Positions 7,326-8,164 of a stretch of 8,164 nucleotides of DNA are shown here, in pieces. The position numbers and the translations under genes are program-made. Every line of letters begins with the position of its first letter. Position 1 is the first letter of the stretch. The notes beneath the pieces were generated by a model. The model saw only the letters and a program-made list of their open reading frames with translations. It had not been told where the DNA came from and did no database searches. The stretch lies in the NCBI GenBank assembly GCA_023129655.1, contig JAGMBN010000053.1:1-8164 (forward strand), in the 5' to 3' direction. The stretch comes from a bacterium (GTDB lineage Bacteria > JAHJDO01).

Positions 7326-8164
7326 TATTTTCAAGACTTGCGTATCTGATTATATTGACTGCATTAGCTATTTTTCTTATATATGTTGCCACTATTGTAT
7401 GGAATAATCCTCTTCTTCAGCACAGGGATTTTTTTATTGCGATTATCTTTTTTTCTCTGGGCTTGATTACCTTTATCTTTATATGGAAAATTATCATTCA
7501 GCCGATATTTGTGTCTTTTCAACAAGGGGCTTCAGTCCCTTGTTCGCAGTCTACAGCCTTCAACAAGGGACTTCAGCCTCTTGTCAGCTCACTGGGGAAA
7601 AAGGTAGAGAAGAGAACAGCAGAGCTAAAAAAAGTCAATATAGAATTGCTTAATACAGAGTTTGAACTTATGGAGAAAGACAAGCTCTCCTCTATGGGAG
7701 AGATATCGGCAAAACTGGCGCATGAGATCAAGAATCCTCTGGCAATTATTAATAATGCAGCGTTTTTTCTCAAGAACGCCTTTAAGAAACCGGGTTCTGA
7801 AGTATCAGAGCAAGTTGAAATCCTTTTTCAGGAAACAGACCGCATTAATAAACTTGTTACTGATCTACTCCAGTTTTCCAGAATTTCCGTAGGGGCGAAC
7901 GGCCATTCGCCCCTACTTGATGTTAATGAGGTTCTTGATAACGCCGTAATGTCTTTTAAATCCGTAGGGGCAGGGCTTGCCCCTGCCCTCACAATAGAAA
8001 AAAAATACGCTATAAGACTGCCAAAAATAAAGGCAAATCAAGACCAATTAAAACAGGTGTTTTTGAATATAATTGCCAATGCCTATCAAGCTATGGGAGA
8101 CAAAGGACTTCTTACAATATATACAGATGTGAAAAAAAATGTAGTGGCAACCCTTGCGGTTGCC
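7307..8164 (+). CDS. Membrane sensor histidine kinase, 3' end outside the window
   Basis: Partial: 286 codons read open to the window edge without a stop. Start is GTG 7307, 2 nt after the regulator stop, with AAGGA 6 nt upstream. Two membrane helices (about 10-32 and 41-62) enclose a very short external loop (about 8 residues), so no periplasmic sensor domain is present. A linker and coiled coil (about 95-125) lead to the HisKA helix with LAHEIKNPL and phospho-acceptor H139. The ATPase domain begins with N-box residues N254 and N258; the glycine boxes would follow beyond the edge. It is of the NtrB/AtoS type and the obvious partner of the upstream regulator. Three GTAG-hairpin elements (residues about 195, 220 and 279 onward) and two copies of another palindrome (about 72-93) are read in frame. 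PilS usually has more membrane helices, so that name is not assigned. Confidence 0.92.
   Translation, partial: MKRIKDLFSRLAYLIILTALAIFLIYVATIVWNNPLLQHRDFFIAIIFFSLGLITFIFIWKIIIQPIFVSFQQGASVPCSQSTAFNKGLQPLVSSLGKKVEKRTAELKKVNIELLNTEFELMEKDKLSSMGEISAKLAHEIKNPLAIINNAAFFLKNAFKKPGSEVSEQVEILFQETDRINKLVTDLLQFSRISVGANGHSPLLDVNEVLDNAVMSFKSVGAGLAPALTIEKKYAIRLPKIKANQDQLKQVFLNIIANAYQAMGDKGLLTIYTDVKKNVVATLAVA
7521..7544. repeat. Second palindrome family, copy 1, in the kinase linker
   Basis: Perfect arms AACAAGGG (7521-7528) and CCCTTGTT (7537-7544) flank GCTTCAGT. It is translated within QQGASVPC just after the second membrane helix. The family differs from the GTAG elements in sequence and loop. Confidence 0.75.
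7562..7585. repeat. Second palindrome family, copy 2, in the kinase linker
   Basis: Starts AACAAGGGA (7562-7570), then CTTCAG, then CCTCTTGTC (7577-7585). The arms pair imperfectly, with one G-T wobble and one mismatch. It is a direct copy of the palindrome 41 nt upstream. Because 41 is not a multiple of 3, the two copies are read in different frames (FNKGLQPLV here). Confidence 0.7.
7889..7916. repeat. REP-like palindrome inside the kinase gene, copy C
   Basis: A perfect 11-bp inverted repeat: GTAGGGGCGAA (7889-7899) and TTCGCCCCTAC (7906-7916) around CGGCCA. It has GTAG on both strands, unlike the other copies. It is read as VGANGHSPL from residue 195, preceded by Ser, in the linker between the HisKA helices and the ATPase domain. 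Confidence 0.9.
7964..7988 (+). repeat. REP-like palindrome inside the kinase gene, copy D
   Basis: GTAG (7964-7967) plus arms GGGCAGGG (7968-7975) and CCCTGCCC (7981-7988) around CTTGC. It is base-for-base identical to the copy at 7092-7116. It is read as VGAGLAPA (residues 220-227), preceded by Ser, early in the ATPase domain in what should be a surface loop. Confidence 0.9.
8141..8164 (+). repeat. REP-like palindrome at the window edge, copy E (possibly cut)
   Basis: GTAG (8141-8144) and T are followed by arms GGCAACC (8146-8152) and GGTTGCC (8158-8164) around the same CTTGC loop. The stem bases differ from the other copies but still pair perfectly. It is read in frame as VVATLAVA (residues 279-286). 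The stem may continue past the edge. Confidence 0.75.

Noticed and set aside
72..7773. Many open frames of 60-200 codons on the minus strand
   Set aside because: They lie opposite strongly conserved pil and regulator genes, lack recognisable domains and ribosome sites, and are shadows of the coding strand.
7662..7892. A 76-codon + strand frame within the kinase gene
   Set aside because: It is out of frame with the kinase, whose HisKA motif is read through the same bases.

Overview
The window carries the motor core of a type IV pilus (T4P) system followed by an NtrC-type two-component system, all on the + strand and tightly packed. The DNA is AT-rich with short gaps and mostly clear Shine-Dalgarno sites. 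Pilus machinery with retraction implies a diderm bacterium. The gene order (pilB-pilT-pilC-regulators) resembles the pilB-T-C-S-R clusters known from Myxococcus and Geobacter relatives. Here a second pilB sits between pilT and pilC, and the regulator precedes the kinase. I infer an uncultured, low-GC diderm lineage, but no taxonomic marker is present and I do not name a phylum.

Layout. At 35-63 there is a near-consensus sigma70 promoter (TTGACA, 17 bp, TAGAAT). It drives pilB copy 1 (GTG start at 95), pilT (1818), pilB copy 2 (2875, overlapping pilT by 8 nt) and pilC (4602). A 78-nt gap (5871-5948) is almost filled by two GC-rich palindromes in inverted orientation. Then come a sigma54-dependent response regulator (5949-7304) and a membrane histidine kinase (GTG start at 7307) that runs off the right edge.

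How the genes work together. The PilB ATPases power pilus extension and PilT powers retraction, all through the inner-membrane platform PilC. The kinase and NtrC-type regulator probably control a sigma54 promoter, plausibly for pilin genes outside the window, by analogy with PilS/PilR.

Most notable observation. A family of short REP-like palindromes occurs both between genes and inside coding sequence. Each starts with GTAG followed directly, or after one base, by a hairpin, and the loop is usually CTTGC. One copy lies in the response regulator and three lie in the kinase. All four are in the same reading frame, with GTA as a whole codon, giving peptides such as SVGAGLAPA. Stem sequences differ between copies but stay complementary. 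Two copies of a second palindrome family (AACAAGGG...CTTCAG...) also form part of the kinase linker. This resembles the idea of Rickettsia palindromic elements inserted in proteins, but with the architecture of REP/RAYT elements.

No rRNA, tRNA, CRISPR array, complete insertion sequence or transposase gene was seen.
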